Below, in pieces: positions 8,935 through 17,312 of a DNA stretch of 64,000 bases. Origin of the DNA: Methylobacterium sp. AMS5 (GTDB lineage Bacteria; Pseudomonadota; Alphaproteobacteria; Rhizobiales; Beijerinckiaceae); contig NZ_CP006992.1 of assembly GCF_001542815.1 (NCBI RefSeq), positions 3,105,501 through 3,169,500 of the forward strand, given 5' to 3'. Position 1 is the first letter of the stretch; every line of letters starts with the position of its first letter. Both the position numbers and the translations under genes were made by a program. The notes beneath the pieces are model-generated. The model was not told the origin of the DNA, ran no database searches, and saw nothing but the letters and a program-made list of their open reading frames with translations.

Positions 8935-10239
8935 TCAGTCGCGCTCGCGGGCGGAGAGCTTCATCTGCGCGACGTAGGGTTCGAGCACCGCGAAGGTGCG
9001 CGCCACCGCGCCCTCGAAGGGCAAGAGCGCGGCCTGGCCCTCGGCCCACATCGCCGCCAGCGCGCGCGGGTCGGCGACCAGTTCGCCGACGGCCTTCTGT
9101 AGCTCCGCCTCGTCCGCGACCCGACGTGCGCCGCCCCTGGTGTCGAGCGCGCCATAGGGTTCGTGGAAGTTCTGGACATACGGCCCATGCAGGATCGCGC
9201 TGTCCAGGCGCACCGGCTCGATGGGGTTCTGGCCTCCGTGCGGCACCAGCGAGCCGCCGAGGAAGACCAGTGGGCAGAGCCGGTAGAACAGGCCGAGTTC
9301 GCCGATCGTGTCGGCGACATAGAGGTCGATCGAGGGCAGCGGGCGCCCGCCCTTGGCGCGCCGGCTCACCCGCAGACCGGCGGCGGCGGCGATCCGCGCC
9401 ACCTCCTCGCCCCGGCGCGGATGGCGCGGCACGATCACCGTCAGCAGGCGCGGGAAGCGCTGCTTCAAGCCGGCATGGACACGGGCGACGACCTCGTCCT
9501 CGCCGGAATGGGTGCTGGCCGCGACCCAGACGGGCCGATCCCCGATCATGTCGCCGAGATAGGCGAGTTGCTGAGAATCGGCCGGCGGCACCGCCGAATC
9601 GTACTTGAGATTGCCGACGACATTGATCCGCGGCGCACCGAGCCGGGCGAAGCGCTCTCCGTCCTCGCGGGTCTGGACGAGACAGACCGCGATCCGCGCC
9701 AGCAATGCCCGAGCGGTGTCGGGCGAGCGCGTCCAGGCCTTGAACGAGCGTTCCGACATCCGGCCGTTGACCAGCACCAGCGGGATGCCCCGGCGGTGCA
9801 GCGACACGATGGTGTTGGGCCAGATCTCGGATTCGGCGACGATGGCGAGATCGGGCTGCCAATGCGCGAGGAAGCGCTCGATCCAGCGCGGCGCGTCGAG
9901 CGGCATGTACTGATGCACGGCGCCGGGGGGCAGGCGCTTGCTCAGCAGGTCCGCGGCGCTGCGTGTGCCGGTGGTGACGAGAACCGAGCAGCCGCGGGCG
10001 ATCATCCCCTCGATCAGCCCGACGAGGGAGAGAGCCTCGCCGATGCTCGCCCCGTGCATCCAGACGAGATGGCCCACCGGCCGGGCCCGGCCGGGCAGGC
10101 CGCGGCGCTCGGACAGCCGGACCGGATCCTCCTTGCCCCGGCGCGAGCGCCACGCCAGCAGCCCGGCCACGGCGGGCTCGCCGAGATAGAGTCCGTAGCG
10201 GTAGGCGCGCAGCGCGACAGGAAGCTTCGGTACCCTCAC
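8935..10239 (-). CDS. waaA: 3-deoxy-D-manno-octulosonic acid (Kdo) transferase
   Basis: The 434-residue GT30 glycosyltransferase adds Kdo from CMP-Kdo to lipid IVA. After a short basic/hydrophobic N-terminus (LRAYRYGLYL) come VWMHGASIGEAL, VLVTTGTRSAADLL, ESEIWPNTI and, in the second Rossmann domain, VAASTHSGEDEV, VPRHPRR and FLGGSLVPHGGQNPIEP, all characteristic. The start is GTG 10239, which overlaps the preceding stop (GTGA). A much longer frame upstream lies inside the acyltransferase gene and was discarded. LpxK follows in the pathway. Confidence 0.94.
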   Translation of the reverse strand: MRVPKLPVALRAYRYGLYLGEPAVAGLLAWRSRRGKEDPVRLSERRGLPGRARPVGHLVWMHGASIGEALSLVGLIEGMIARGCSVLVTTGTRSAADLLSKRLPPGAVHQYMPLDAPRWIERFLAHWQPDLAIVAESEIWPNTIVSLHRRGIPLVLVNGRMSERSFKAWTRSPDTARALLARIAVCLVQTREDGERFARLGAPRINVVGNLKYDSAVPPADSQQLAYLGDMIGDRPVWVAASTHSGEDEVVARVHAGLKQRFPRLLTVIVPRHPRRGEEVARIAAAAGLRVSRRAKGGRPLPSIDLYVADTIGELGLFYRLCPLVFLGGSLVPHGGQNPIEPVRLDSAILHGPYVQNFHEPYGALDTRGGARRVADEAELQKAVGELVADPRALAAMWAEGQAALLPFEGAVARTFAVLEPYVAQMKLSARERD

Positions 10240-10985
10240 GCCGGGCTGCCCTGCGATGCGGGAGCGGACACGCCGCCGACCCGGTCCGGCCGGCCGACGA
10301 GGGTGTAGGCCCGGTCGTGGACGCGGTTCAGCTCGGCCTGCACCCGCTGGCGCAGGGCATCGACCTCCTCGGGCGTGACCTCGCGGGGGACGAAGGTCGC
10401 CTCGCCGAACACCATGGCGCCGCGGCCGAAGGGAAGGCCGAGGCAGGCCCGATCCCAGGAGTTGAAACGGATGTGCCGGCTCGTCACCACCGCCACCGGA
10501 ACGATGGGCGCGCCGGAAAAGCGCGCGAGCAGGATGATGCCGGCGTCGCACACACGGGAGACCTTGGGCACGTCGGCCGAAAACGCGACGGTCTCACCGC
10601 CCTTCAGCGCCTTGACCATGGCCCGCAGGCCCTCGGCGCCGCCCTTGGCGCGGGCGTCCTTGACCGCGCGACCGCGGGCGCCGGAGGCGCGCATCACGCG
10701 CACCCCCATCCGCGTCAGGGCCATGGTGTTGATGTTGCCGTCGGGGGAGCGGGAGATGATCGTGGCGACCCGGTCCTGCGGACGGCTCATGAACGAGATC
10801 ATGATGTGCTGGCCATGCCACATGGCCGCGATGAACGGGCCGAACGCATCGAGCCGCGCATAGGCGTCTGCCGGCTCCAGGGTGAAGCGGTTGGTGCGCC
10901 GGACGAGCCGGAGATAGCCCGAGGCCAGATGGCTGAGCACCCACTGGACGCTCGGCTTGCGGCCGATGGTCTTGATCAGGCCCAT
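10236..10985 (-). CDS. DUF374 lysophospholipid acyltransferase-like protein
   Basis: The 249-residue protein belongs to the DUF374/LPLAT-like group often found next to waaA. The HX4D-like acceptor motif is altered to the family-typical AMWHGQHIMISF. ISRSPDGNINTMALTRMGVRVMRASG and GGETVAFSADVP follow. The family is thought to be membrane-associated and linked to lipid A or phospholipid acyl transfer, but the substrate is not established. It is the first gene of the operon and is translationally coupled to waaA. Confidence 0.82.
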   Translation of the reverse strand: MGLIKTIGRKPSVQWVLSHLASGYLRLVRRTNRFTLEPADAYARLDAFGPFIAAMWHGQHIMISFMSRPQDRVATIISRSPDGNINTMALTRMGVRVMRASGARGRAVKDARAKGGAEGLRAMVKALKGGETVAFSADVPKVSRVCDAGIILLARFSGAPIVPVAVVTSRHIRFNSWDRACLGLPFGRGAMVFGEATFVPREVTPEEVDALRQRVQAELNRVHDRAYTLVGRPDRVGGVSAPASQGSPA

Positions 10986-11121
10986 GGGTTCTGACCGCTC
11001 TGTCCCGATTCGCTTCTCGACCGACCATCGGCCTCCCGCGCCGACATGCGGGGTCGGCGGCTGTCTAGACCCGACCGTACGACGGATGCAACGGAGCCAC
11101 CCTCATCTTAACCTGTGTAAT

Positions 11122-11205
11122 ACGAAGCCAAGGACACGAAGCCAAGGAAACGAAGCCAAGGAAACGAAGCCAAGGAAACGAAGCCAAGGAAACGAAGCGA
11201 AGCCA
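11122..11205 (+). repeat. 14-nt tandem repeat
   Basis: Five head-to-tail copies of ACGAAGCCAAGGAA occupy 11122-11191; the first ends in C instead of A. A partial sixth copy follows from 11192. The unit is A-rich and unlike its GC-rich surroundings. It lies between the divergent acyltransferase (minus) and metallophosphoesterase (plus) genes, and the purine-rich AAGGA cores are ribosome-binding-site-like. Copy number may vary between strains. Confidence 0.9.
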
Positions 11206-11276
11206 GCGCCGGGGGGCGATGCGGCGGGATGCCCGATATTGACGCCGGCCCGCGTTGCCGCGATGCGGGGTGGCGT

Positions 11277-12224
11277 ATGTTCCGTCTTGCTCATCTCACC
11301 GATCCCCATATCGGGCCGCTGCCGCGGCCGCGCCTGCGCCAGCTTCTCAGCAAGCGGGCGGCCGGCTACGTGAACTGGCGCCGGGGCCGCAGCCGCCACC
11401 ACGACATGGACCTGCTCGGCGCCCTCATCGCCGACCTGCACGGCCAGGGCGTCGACCATGTCGCCTGCACGGGTGACCTGTGCAATCTCGGTCTTCCGGA
11501 CGAATGGGAGAGCGCCCGGGTGTTTCTCGAAGCGCTGGGTCCGGCGGACCGCGTGAGCTTCGTGCCGGGCAATCACGACGCTTATGTCCGCGGCTCGCTG
11601 GAGGGACTGCTCGTCGCCTGCGGCGGCTGGACCGCGGCCGATGACGGGCAGAGCCGTCTGTTCCCCTATCTGCGGCGGCGTGGGCCGCTGGCCCTGGTGG
11701 GGCTGTCCTCGGCGATCCCGACCAAGCCGTTCGTCGCGAGCGGCCGGCTCGGGCCGGCGCAGATCGAGGCGGCCGAGCGCGTGCTGCGCGACCTCGCCCT
11801 GGCGCCGGATCGGCCCTGCCGCGTGGTGATGATCCACCATCCGCCCCATCCGGGCGGGGCGGCCTCGGGACGCGAGTTGAAGGATGCGGCCGCCTTCGCG
11901 GCGATGATCGGCCGGGCCGGGGCGGACCTGATCCTGCACGGGCACAACCATGTCGGCACCGTGGCCCAGATCACCGGGCCGGACGGGCGGCCGGTGCCGG
12001 TGGTCGGCGCGCCCTCGGCCTCGGCGCGCACGCTGCTGACCAACCGGCGCGCCTCCTACTACCTCTACACGGTCACGCCGGGCGAGAACGGCTTCCGGAT
12101 CGCGGTGACCGAGCGCGGTCTCGACGAGGCGGGCGGCATCGGCGAGTTGTCCGGCTTCGACATCGAGACGCCGCCCGCGGACCGGATCGGACTGATCCAT
12201 CGGCGGCGCCAGCGCCACACCTGA
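11277..12224 (+). CDS. Calcineurin-like metallophosphoesterase
   Basis: The 315-residue protein has all metal-binding motifs in order: HLTDPHIG (about residue 5), TGDLCN, PGNHDA, MIHHPPHP and LHGHNH. It therefore hydrolyses a phosphoester with a dinuclear metal centre, probably in the cytosol since no signal peptide is visible. The substrate (cyclic nucleotide, UDP-diacylglucosamine-like or other) cannot be told. The start ATG 11277 places the first motif at the usual distance; an ATG at 11229 would add 16 residues. It is preceded by the 14-nt tandem repeats and converges on a response regulator. Confidence 0.88.
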   Translation: MFRLAHLTDPHIGPLPRPRLRQLLSKRAAGYVNWRRGRSRHHDMDLLGALIADLHGQGVDHVACTGDLCNLGLPDEWESARVFLEALGPADRVSFVPGNHDAYVRGSLEGLLVACGGWTAADDGQSRLFPYLRRRGPLALVGLSSAIPTKPFVASGRLGPAQIEAAERVLRDLALAPDRPCRVVMIHHPPHPGGAASGRELKDAAAFAAMIGRAGADLILHGHNHVGTVAQITGPDGRPVPVVGAPSASARTLLTNRRASYYLYTVTPGENGFRIAVTERGLDEAGGIGELSGFDIETPPADRIGLIHRRRQRHT

Positions 12225-12240
12225 GCCGACCCGGTCGGGT

Positions 12241-12717
12241 TCAGAGCACGCCCGTCTTCGACAGGCCGTTGGCCCGGGGCAGGGGACGCAGCAGGCTCTT
12301 CACCTGCGAGAACGGCCGCGGCCGGTTGATCACCTCGTCGAGGCGAGACCACAGAGTCTTGGGCGAGAACGGCTTGGAGATGATCTCGTTGACGCCCAGC
12401 GCGATCGCCCGGTCGACCACGTTGCGGCGCGGCTGGGCCAGCATGAGGATGATCGGCACGGTCGGCGAGGGCGAGGTGGCCGGGGTTCTGGCGAGCCGGA
12501 TGAACTCCTCGCCCGACAGGATCGCCAAATCCCAATCGATGATCGTGAGATCGGGCTTGCTCTCGGCGAGCACGCCGAGCGCCTCCGCGCCGTCGGGTGC
12601 CTCCAGCACGCGCTTGATGCCGACGCGCATCAGCATGTCGCGCACGATGCGGCGGATGTAGAGGCTCTCGTCCACGACGAGGGCAGAGAGATCCGGGAAG
12701 GTCGGAGTTGCGATCAT
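12241..12717 (-). CDS. Single-domain response regulator (CheY-like receiver)
   Basis: The 158-residue protein is one receiver domain with a short C-terminal tail and no output domain. The acidic pair is in VVDES (D16, E17). The likely phospho-acceptor is D61 in IIDWDLAILSG, and the conserved lysine is in ISKPFS. Such proteins relay phosphate from a histidine kinase to a partner or control motility. No kinase gene is adjacent. The 382-bp region upstream separates it from a divergent cold-shock gene. Confidence 0.88.
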   Translation of the reverse strand: MIATPTFPDLSALVVDESLYIRRIVRDMLMRVGIKRVLEAPDGAEALGVLAESKPDLTIIDWDLAILSGEEFIRLARTPATSPSPTVPIILMLAQPRRNVVDRAIALGVNEIISKPFSPKTLWSRLDEVINRPRPFSQVKSLLRPLPRANGLSKTGVL

Positions 12718-13099
12718 CGGCAGCCGGCGCCCGGTTCGAATCCGGGGCGTTTCGCGGCAAGACTAGCCCCGTTGGGTTTGCATTTTCCTAAAGCGCGGCC
12801 GGGTGCGCGGGAATCACAGGCGAGAAACGTCCCCCCTCTACTTCCCCTGCGTGCAAGCGGGATTCGGAACGGACGGGATCCCAAAGGGGGTACGTACGCA
12901 GTTTCACCGCGAAAATACGGAGCCCGCAGCACGGATCGGTTAGAAGAACCTTGCGGTATGGGCGGGATTGCGTCAGACCTGAGGCATCGCTCCCGGTAGC
13001 CGCAGCCGGGGGGATGATAGTGCGGCGCGTCGGCTGTCTCGAGATAGCGCGCACGCGGTATTCGAGACTTGGCGGGCGGACGGTTTTTGCGAGCTTTCA
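12718..13099. other. Divergent intergenic region
   Basis: This stretch of 382 bp lies between the receiver gene (leftward) and the double cold-shock gene (rightward), so it should hold both promoters and a long cold-shock 5' leader. I see a short palindrome GTACGTAC at 12890-12897 but no convincing -35/-10 pair, and no gene. Short frames on both strands lack coding character. Confidence 0.5.
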
Positions 13100-13924
13100 A
13101 TGGGACGTGGTCGTGATTTCAGGGGGCCGCAGAAGCGCGGCTTCGACGAGGGTGGTTCCGAGCCGCGGTGGCCCGACGAACTGCCCCCGAGCGGCGGTGA
13201 CCGCTTCGGCGGCGCGAGCGCCGGCGGCAACCGCTTCGGCGGCGGCGGTGGTTACGGTGGCGGCGGTGGCGGCGGCTTCGACCGCGGCCCGGCCCGCGCG
13301 GCGGCTGCACCGACGGGACCGGAGCGTGATGCGACGGTCAAGTGGTTCAACAAGGAGAAGGGCTTCGGCTTCGTGGAGCTCGGTGACGGCTCCGGCGATG
13401 CCTTTCTCCACATCCGCGCGGTCGAGGCCGCCGGTCACGACGACCTCCTTCCCGGCACACGCCTGACGGTCCAGACCGCCCAGGGCCAGAAGGGCCCGCA
13501 GGTCACCGCCGTGAACAGCGTCGATACCTCCACGGCCGAGGCGGCTCCGCCCCGGCGCGAAGCCCCGCGCTTCGGCGGCGGCGGCGGTGATCGCTTCGGT
13601 GGTGGCGACCGCTTCGGCGGCGGTGGCGGCGACCGTTTCGGCGGCGGCAGCCGTGATCGCTTCGGCGGCGCGGGTGCTGGCGGCGGCGGTGGGCGCTTCG
13701 CCTCCGGCCCTTCGGTCGAGATGACCGGCACCGTGAAGTGGTACGACCCGGCCAAGGGCTTCGGTTTCGTCTCGGTGAACGACGGCGGCAAGGACGTGTT
13801 CGTGCACCGTTCGGCACTCTCCCGCGCCGGCCTCGACTCGCTGGCCGAAGGCCAGCAGGTCACCCTCGGCGTCGTCGAGGGTCAGAAGGGCCGCGAGGCC
13901 TCGAGCATCACCGTCGAATATTGA
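13100..13924 (+). CDS. Double cold-shock-domain protein with Gly/Arg/Phe-rich repeats
   Basis: The 274-residue protein contains two cold-shock domains. The first is near residues 77-137 (TVKWFNKEKGFGFVELGDGSG with DAFLHIRAVEAAG). The second is near 210-273 (GTVKWYDPAKGFGFVSVNDG with KDVFVHRSALSRAG). Both keep RNP1/RNP2-like aromatic motifs for single-stranded RNA/DNA binding. An N-terminal Gly-rich region and a linker made of repeated DRFGGG units resemble RGG-type disordered RNA-binding or condensate-forming segments. It is likely an RNA chaperone. A strong intrinsic terminator follows, and a second double cold-shock gene is at 47658. Confidence 0.9.
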   Translation: MGRGRDFRGPQKRGFDEGGSEPRWPDELPPSGGDRFGGASAGGNRFGGGGGYGGGGGGGFDRGPARAAAAPTGPERDATVKWFNKEKGFGFVELGDGSGDAFLHIRAVEAAGHDDLLPGTRLTVQTAQGQKGPQVTAVNSVDTSTAEAAPPRREAPRFGGGGGDRFGGGDRFGGGGGDRFGGGSRDRFGGAGAGGGGGRFASGPSVEMTGTVKWYDPAKGFGFVSVNDGGKDVFVHRSALSRAGLDSLAEGQQVTLGVVEGQKGREASSITVEY

Positions 13925-13967
13925 TCGACGCGGGCCGCGTGCCGGCCCGAACGACAGCTTACGAAGC

Positions 13968-13992
13968 GGCGGCCTCAGGGCCGCCGTTTTCG
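13968..13992 (+). terminator. Intrinsic terminator after the cold-shock gene
   Basis: A perfect GGCGGCC/GGCCGCC stem (13968-13974 with 13979-13985) has a 4-nt loop. It is followed after one G by TTTT (13987-13990) and more T-rich sequence. It lies 44 bp after the stop. Confidence 0.85.
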
Positions 13993-14051
13993 TTTGTCGG
14001 GTTGGCGGTCACGACGGGCTTCGGCCAGCGACGACGATGAGGGAGAGCGCG

Positions 14052-14294
14052 ATGCGTCGGAGTGCCAGCGCACTCAGCCTGCTCCTCCTGTGCGCGGCAC
14101 CCGCCGCCGCGGAGGATTTCTCCGGCTTCTACGCCGGCGTGAATGCGGGTTGGGCGTTCGAACGCGGCGACCGGGATCCGTCCGTAGCGGGGGCACCGGG
14201 TGCGGCCAAGCCGGAGGAGGAGCTTCCGCAGAGCGTAGCGCGGGTTCAGGAGCGACGATTGCCGGCGCCCCCGCATCCGGCCGGGCGCCGCTGA
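14052..14294 (+). CDS. Short secreted protein resembling the start of an Omp25-like porin
   Basis: The 80-residue protein starts at ATG 14052 behind GGGAGAG. It has a signal peptide (RRSASALSLLLLCAAPAAA) followed by EDFSGFYAGVNAGWAFERGD. That segment is the usual first strand of alphaproteobacterial outer-membrane beta-barrel proteins (Omp25/OmpA-like). The barrel then stops: the remaining 45 residues are Pro/Glu/Arg-rich and contain no further strand. It is either a small independent exported protein or the truncated remnant of an outer-membrane protein. It converges on the aminopeptidase gene. Confidence 0.5.
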   Translation: MRRSASALSLLLLCAAPAAAEDFSGFYAGVNAGWAFERGDRDPSVAGAPGAAKPEEELPQSVARVQERRLPAPPHPAGRR

Positions 14295-14356
14295 TCAGCG
14301 AGCGCCCGCAATCGCGGAACAGGGCCGAACCGGTGATCGCCGCCGCGTGAAGGCCG

Positions 14357-15766
14357 TCAGACGTCGCGGCCGTACCGCTCGGCCACCAGGGCGTAGGCGA
14401 GGCGGGCGGTCTGGACCTCCCCGCCCTCCGGCCGACCGGGCTTGGTCGAGGGGTTCCAGCTGTAGAGGTCGAAATGCACGTGCGCCTTGGTCCGGCGCAC
14501 GAAGCGGCGCAGGAACAGGGCGGCGGTGATCGCCCCGGCAAACCCGCCGCCCGGCGCGTTGTTGAGGTCGGCGACCTTCGAATCGAGCAGGCTCGCATAG
14601 GGTGGGTGCAGCGGCAGGCGCCACACCGGATCGTTGACGCGCAGGCCCGCTTCCGCGACCGCATTCGCCAGCCCCTCGTCCTCGGTGAAGAAGGCCGGAA
14701 GATCGGGGCCCAGCGCCACGCGGGCGGCGCCGGTCAGCGTCGCGAAATCCAGGATGAGGTCCGGCTCCTCGCCATCGGCCAGCGCCAGCGCGTCGGCGAG
14801 GATCAGGCGTCCCTCCGCGTCGGTGTTGCCGATCTCGACGGTAAGGCCGGCACGGGAGCGGATCACGTCGCCGGGCCGGAAGGCATCGCCGGCAATGGCG
14901 TTCTCGACGCTCGGCACGATCAGCCGCAGCCGCACGGGCAGGCCGGCGCCCATGATCATCTCGGCCGCCGCCAGGGCCACGGCGGCGCCGCCCATATCCT
15001 TCTTCATCAGCAACATGTTGGAGGACGGCTTGATGTCGAGCCCGCCGGTGTCGAACACGACGCCCTTGCCCACCAGCGTCACCCGCGGCGCGTCCTCGGC
15101 CCCCCAGGTCAGATCGATGAGGCGGGGCGCCCGCGGCGAGGCGACGCCGACGGCGTGGACGAGAGGAAATTCTTTCTCGAGATCCGCGCCGACGGTCACG
15201 CAGACCGCCGCGCCGAACCGCTCGCCCAGAGCCCGCACGGCGGCCTCGACTTCGGCCGGTCCGAGATCGTTCGCCGGGGTGTTGACGAGGTCGCGCCCGG
15301 CCGCGACCGCAGCCGCGAGCCGCTCGATCGCCGCCGCGTCGATTCCGTCCGGGGCAACGAGGCGCGGGCGCGGCTCGCCCGGCTTGCGGTAGCGCTCGAA
15401 CCGGTAGCTGCCGAGCCGCCACGCCAGCGCCGCCTCCCTTTGATCGAGATCGTCGCACGGCTCGAAGCGGTAATCGCCGGGGGGCAGGGCGCCCGGTAGC
15501 TTGCCGGCGAGAAAGCGGTCGCGACCGCCTGCTTTCGCGTCGCCCAGGCCGAAAAGCACGCGGCCGAGTCCGCCGTTCTCTCCGGGCAGAAGGGCGACGC
15601 GGCCGGCCTTGGGGGCAAAGCCGGTGGCGTCGGCGAAGCTGCGCTGGAGCGGCGGCAATCCCGCCGCGACGGCGCCCCATCCGGCCTCCGTCACGCAGAG
15701 AATCGGGACTGCATCCGCGCCTGCATCGAGAAGGGATGGGCCGTGCTGCGACAGAGGTGAGGTCAT
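14357..15766 (-). CDS. Leucyl aminopeptidase family protein (M17)
   Basis: The 469-residue cytosolic metallo-exopeptidase removes N-terminal residues from peptides. The C-terminal catalytic domain shows VTLVGKGVVFDTGGLDIKPS, MLLMKKDMGGAA, the family signature NTDAEGRLILADAL, and DFATLTGAARVALG. These carry the two-metal ligands and the catalytic Lys and Arg. The N-terminal domain is shorter and more divergent than in PepA, as in the second M17 group common in alphaproteobacteria. It is divergent from the TPR lipoprotein gene, with a TTAACC/GGTTAA inverted repeat between them. Confidence 0.93.
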   Translation of the reverse strand: MTSPLSQHGPSLLDAGADAVPILCVTEAGWGAVAAGLPPLQRSFADATGFAPKAGRVALLPGENGGLGRVLFGLGDAKAGGRDRFLAGKLPGALPPGDYRFEPCDDLDQREAALAWRLGSYRFERYRKPGEPRPRLVAPDGIDAAAIERLAAAVAAGRDLVNTPANDLGPAEVEAAVRALGERFGAAVCVTVGADLEKEFPLVHAVGVASPRAPRLIDLTWGAEDAPRVTLVGKGVVFDTGGLDIKPSSNMLLMKKDMGGAAVALAAAEMIMGAGLPVRLRLIVPSVENAIAGDAFRPGDVIRSRAGLTVEIGNTDAEGRLILADALALADGEEPDLILDFATLTGAARVALGPDLPAFFTEDEGLANAVAEAGLRVNDPVWRLPLHPPYASLLDSKVADLNNAPGGGFAGAITAALFLRRFVRRTKAHVHFDLYSWNPSTKPGRPEGGEVQTARLAYALVAERYGRDV

Positions 15767-15777
15767 GGAAAATAAGC

Positions 15778-15798
15778 TTAACCGGCCATTAGGGTTAA
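15778..15798. promoter_or_regulatory. Inverted repeat between divergent genes
   Basis: TTAACC (15778-15783) and GGTTAA (15793-15798) form a 6-bp inverted repeat around a 9-nt centre. It lies just upstream of both the M17 peptidase (minus) and the TPR lipoprotein (plus) genes. The half-sites resemble CtrA-type TTAACC boxes, but the spacing (13 nt between TTAA cores) does not match the CtrA TTAA-N7-TTAA rule. Function is inference only. Confidence 0.35.
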
Positions 15799-15863
15799 CG
15801 CTCTATCACCCCGCCATCGGTACGGCGCAAGCGCCCGCCGTGGCATTGGGAAGAGAGGACACC

Positions 15864-16712
15864 ATGACCGGCATTTGCAGCGCGGCTCCGAGCCAGCCTG
15901 GAATGGTCCGGACACGCCGTGTGCTCGCCCTGGCCCTCGTCGGCCTCGGGCTGGCCGGGTGCCAGAGCCGCTCGCCCGAGACGACCGGCTCGATCGGCGG
16001 CCTCAGCCTGCTGGGCGCGAACCGTGCCGAACGCTCGCCCCGCGCCGAAATCGATGCCCTGGCCGCGCGCTACAACGCGGACCCGAACGACGTGCGCGCC
16101 GCCATGCGCTACGCCGCGGCCCTGCGGGCGACCGACCAGAAATCACAAGCCGTCGCGGTGCTGCAGCAGGTCGCCCTGCGCAACCCGAAGGACAAGGTCG
16201 TGCTCGCCGCCTACGGCAAGAGCCTCGCCGATGCCGGCCGCTACCAGGAGGCCAACGAAGTCCTTCAGAACGCCCACAGCCCGGCTCAGCCCGATTGGCG
16301 CGTGCTCTCGGCGCAGGGGATGGTGGCCGACGAGACCGGCGATCACGCCCGGGCTCAGAACCTCTACGACACCGCCCTCAAGATCGCGCCGAACGAGCCG
16401 CGGATCCTGTCGAATCTCGGCCTGTCCTACGCACTCTCCCGCCGCCTCGACGAGGCCGAGACGACCCTGCGCCTCGCCGTGGCCCAGCCGAAGGCCGATG
16501 CCCGCGTGCGCCAGAACCTCGCCCTGGTGCTCGGCCTCAAAGGCCGCTACGACGAGGCGGAGCAAGTGCTGGCCCAGGATCTCGGCCCGGCGGAAGCGGC
16601 GGCCAACATGCGTGAGATGCGCGCCATGGCAGCCCGCCGCGCGGCACCGAAGACGGCCCAGGCCGGCAATGCGGCTCCGGGCCGGCAGCTCGCACGGACG
16701 GCGATCCAGTAA
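15864..16712 (+). CDS. TPR-repeat lipoprotein (TadD-like)
   Basis: The 282-residue protein starts at ATG 15864, preceded by AGAGAGG. A second candidate is ATG 15903, which gives a more compact signal. The lipoprotein signal ends in LALVGLGLAGC, a clear lipobox. The ETTGSIGG segment follows, then tandem TPR units (for example DVRAAMRYAAALRATDQ and RILSNLGLSYALSRR). The architecture matches TadD, the outer-membrane-linked TPR lipoprotein of Flp/tight-adherence pilus systems. No other tad gene is nearby, so a general TPR scaffold remains possible. Confidence 0.78.
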   Translation: MTGICSAAPSQPGMVRTRRVLALALVGLGLAGCQSRSPETTGSIGGLSLLGANRAERSPRAEIDALAARYNADPNDVRAAMRYAAALRATDQKSQAVAVLQQVALRNPKDKVVLAAYGKSLADAGRYQEANEVLQNAHSPAQPDWRVLSAQGMVADETGDHARAQNLYDTALKIAPNEPRILSNLGLSYALSRRLDEAETTLRLAVAQPKADARVRQNLALVLGLKGRYDEAEQVLAQDLGPAEAAANMREMRAMAARRAAPKTAQAGNAAPGRQLARTAIQ

Positions 16713-16736
16713 AGCCGGGATCTTGGCCCGTCGACC

Positions 16737-16766
16737 TTGACGAAACCGGCGCATCTCCCCTATAGG
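16737..16766 (+). promoter_or_regulatory. Probable sigma-70-type promoter of rpmB
   Basis: TTGACG (16737-16742) and TATAGG (16761-16766) are separated by 18 nt, a good housekeeping promoter in a GC-rich background. Initiation near 16773 would give a leader of about 125 nt before the rpmB ATG. Confidence 0.6.
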
Positions 16767-16897
16767 CTCGCCACTTCCATAGGACTCCGCCGGTATCGAT
16801 TGTCGCGAGGGTTCGACGCCCTCGGCGCAAGAGCCGTGTGGCATTGCCGAAACGCTTCAGCGCCGAGACCCGGCCTAACGTTGACAGGACTGTAACG

Positions 16898-17203
16898 ATG
16901 TCGCGTCGCTGCGAACTCACGGGCAAGGCCGTTCAGGTTGGTCACCTCGTGAGCCACTCGAACCGGAAGACCAAGTGCCGGTTCCTGCCGAACCTCTGCA
17001 ATGTCACGCTGCAGTCGGACACCCTCAACCGCCGCGTCCGCTTGCGGGTGACCGCCCACGCGCTCCGCTCGGTCGAGCATCGTGGCGGCCTCGACGCCTT
17101 CCTCGTGAAGGCCCGCGAGATCGAGCTGTCGCAGACGGCCCGCCTGCTGAAGCGCGACATCGAGAAGAAGATCGCCGAGACCGCGACGCCCGCCGCCGCG
17201 TAA
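16898..17203 (+). CDS. rpmB: 50S ribosomal protein L28
   Basis: The 101-residue ribosomal protein begins [20 protein letters not shown] and continues [12 protein letters not shown], the family signature. It has the extended C-terminus usual in alphaproteobacteria (L28 of about 95-100 residues). The ATG at 16898 is the family start; an upstream in-frame ATG at 16838 is not. It is monocistronic: a promoter-like pair lies upstream and a strong terminator follows. Confidence 0.97.
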   Translation: MSRRCELTGKAVQVGHLVSHSNRKTKCRFLPNLCNVTLQSDTLNRRVRLRVTAHALRSVEHRGGLDAFLVKAREIELSQTARLLKRDIEKKIAETATPAAA

Positions 17204-17249
17204 TGCCCTATGGCCCGAGGGGCCTGAGCTTCTTTACAAGTGAATCGGG

Positions 17250-17290
17250 AGGCCACCGGATGCGCAGCGCGCGCCCGGTGGCCTTTTCCG
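17250..17290 (+). terminator. Intrinsic terminator of rpmB
   Basis: A perfect 10-bp stem AGGCCACCGG/CCGGTGGCCT (17250-17259 with 17275-17284) closes a 15-nt loop and ends in TTTT. It lies between rpmB and the AEC transporter gene. Confidence 0.88.
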
Positions 17291-17312
17291 TTCGACAAGG
17301 CACACGCTGCCG

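Noticed and set aside
11122..11205. CRISPR-like repeats
   Set aside because: The repeats are contiguous 14-mers without spacers, so this is a simple tandem repeat.
15778..15798. CtrA binding site
   Set aside because: TTAA half-sites are present but separated by 13 nt instead of the required 7, so only a generic inverted repeat is listed.
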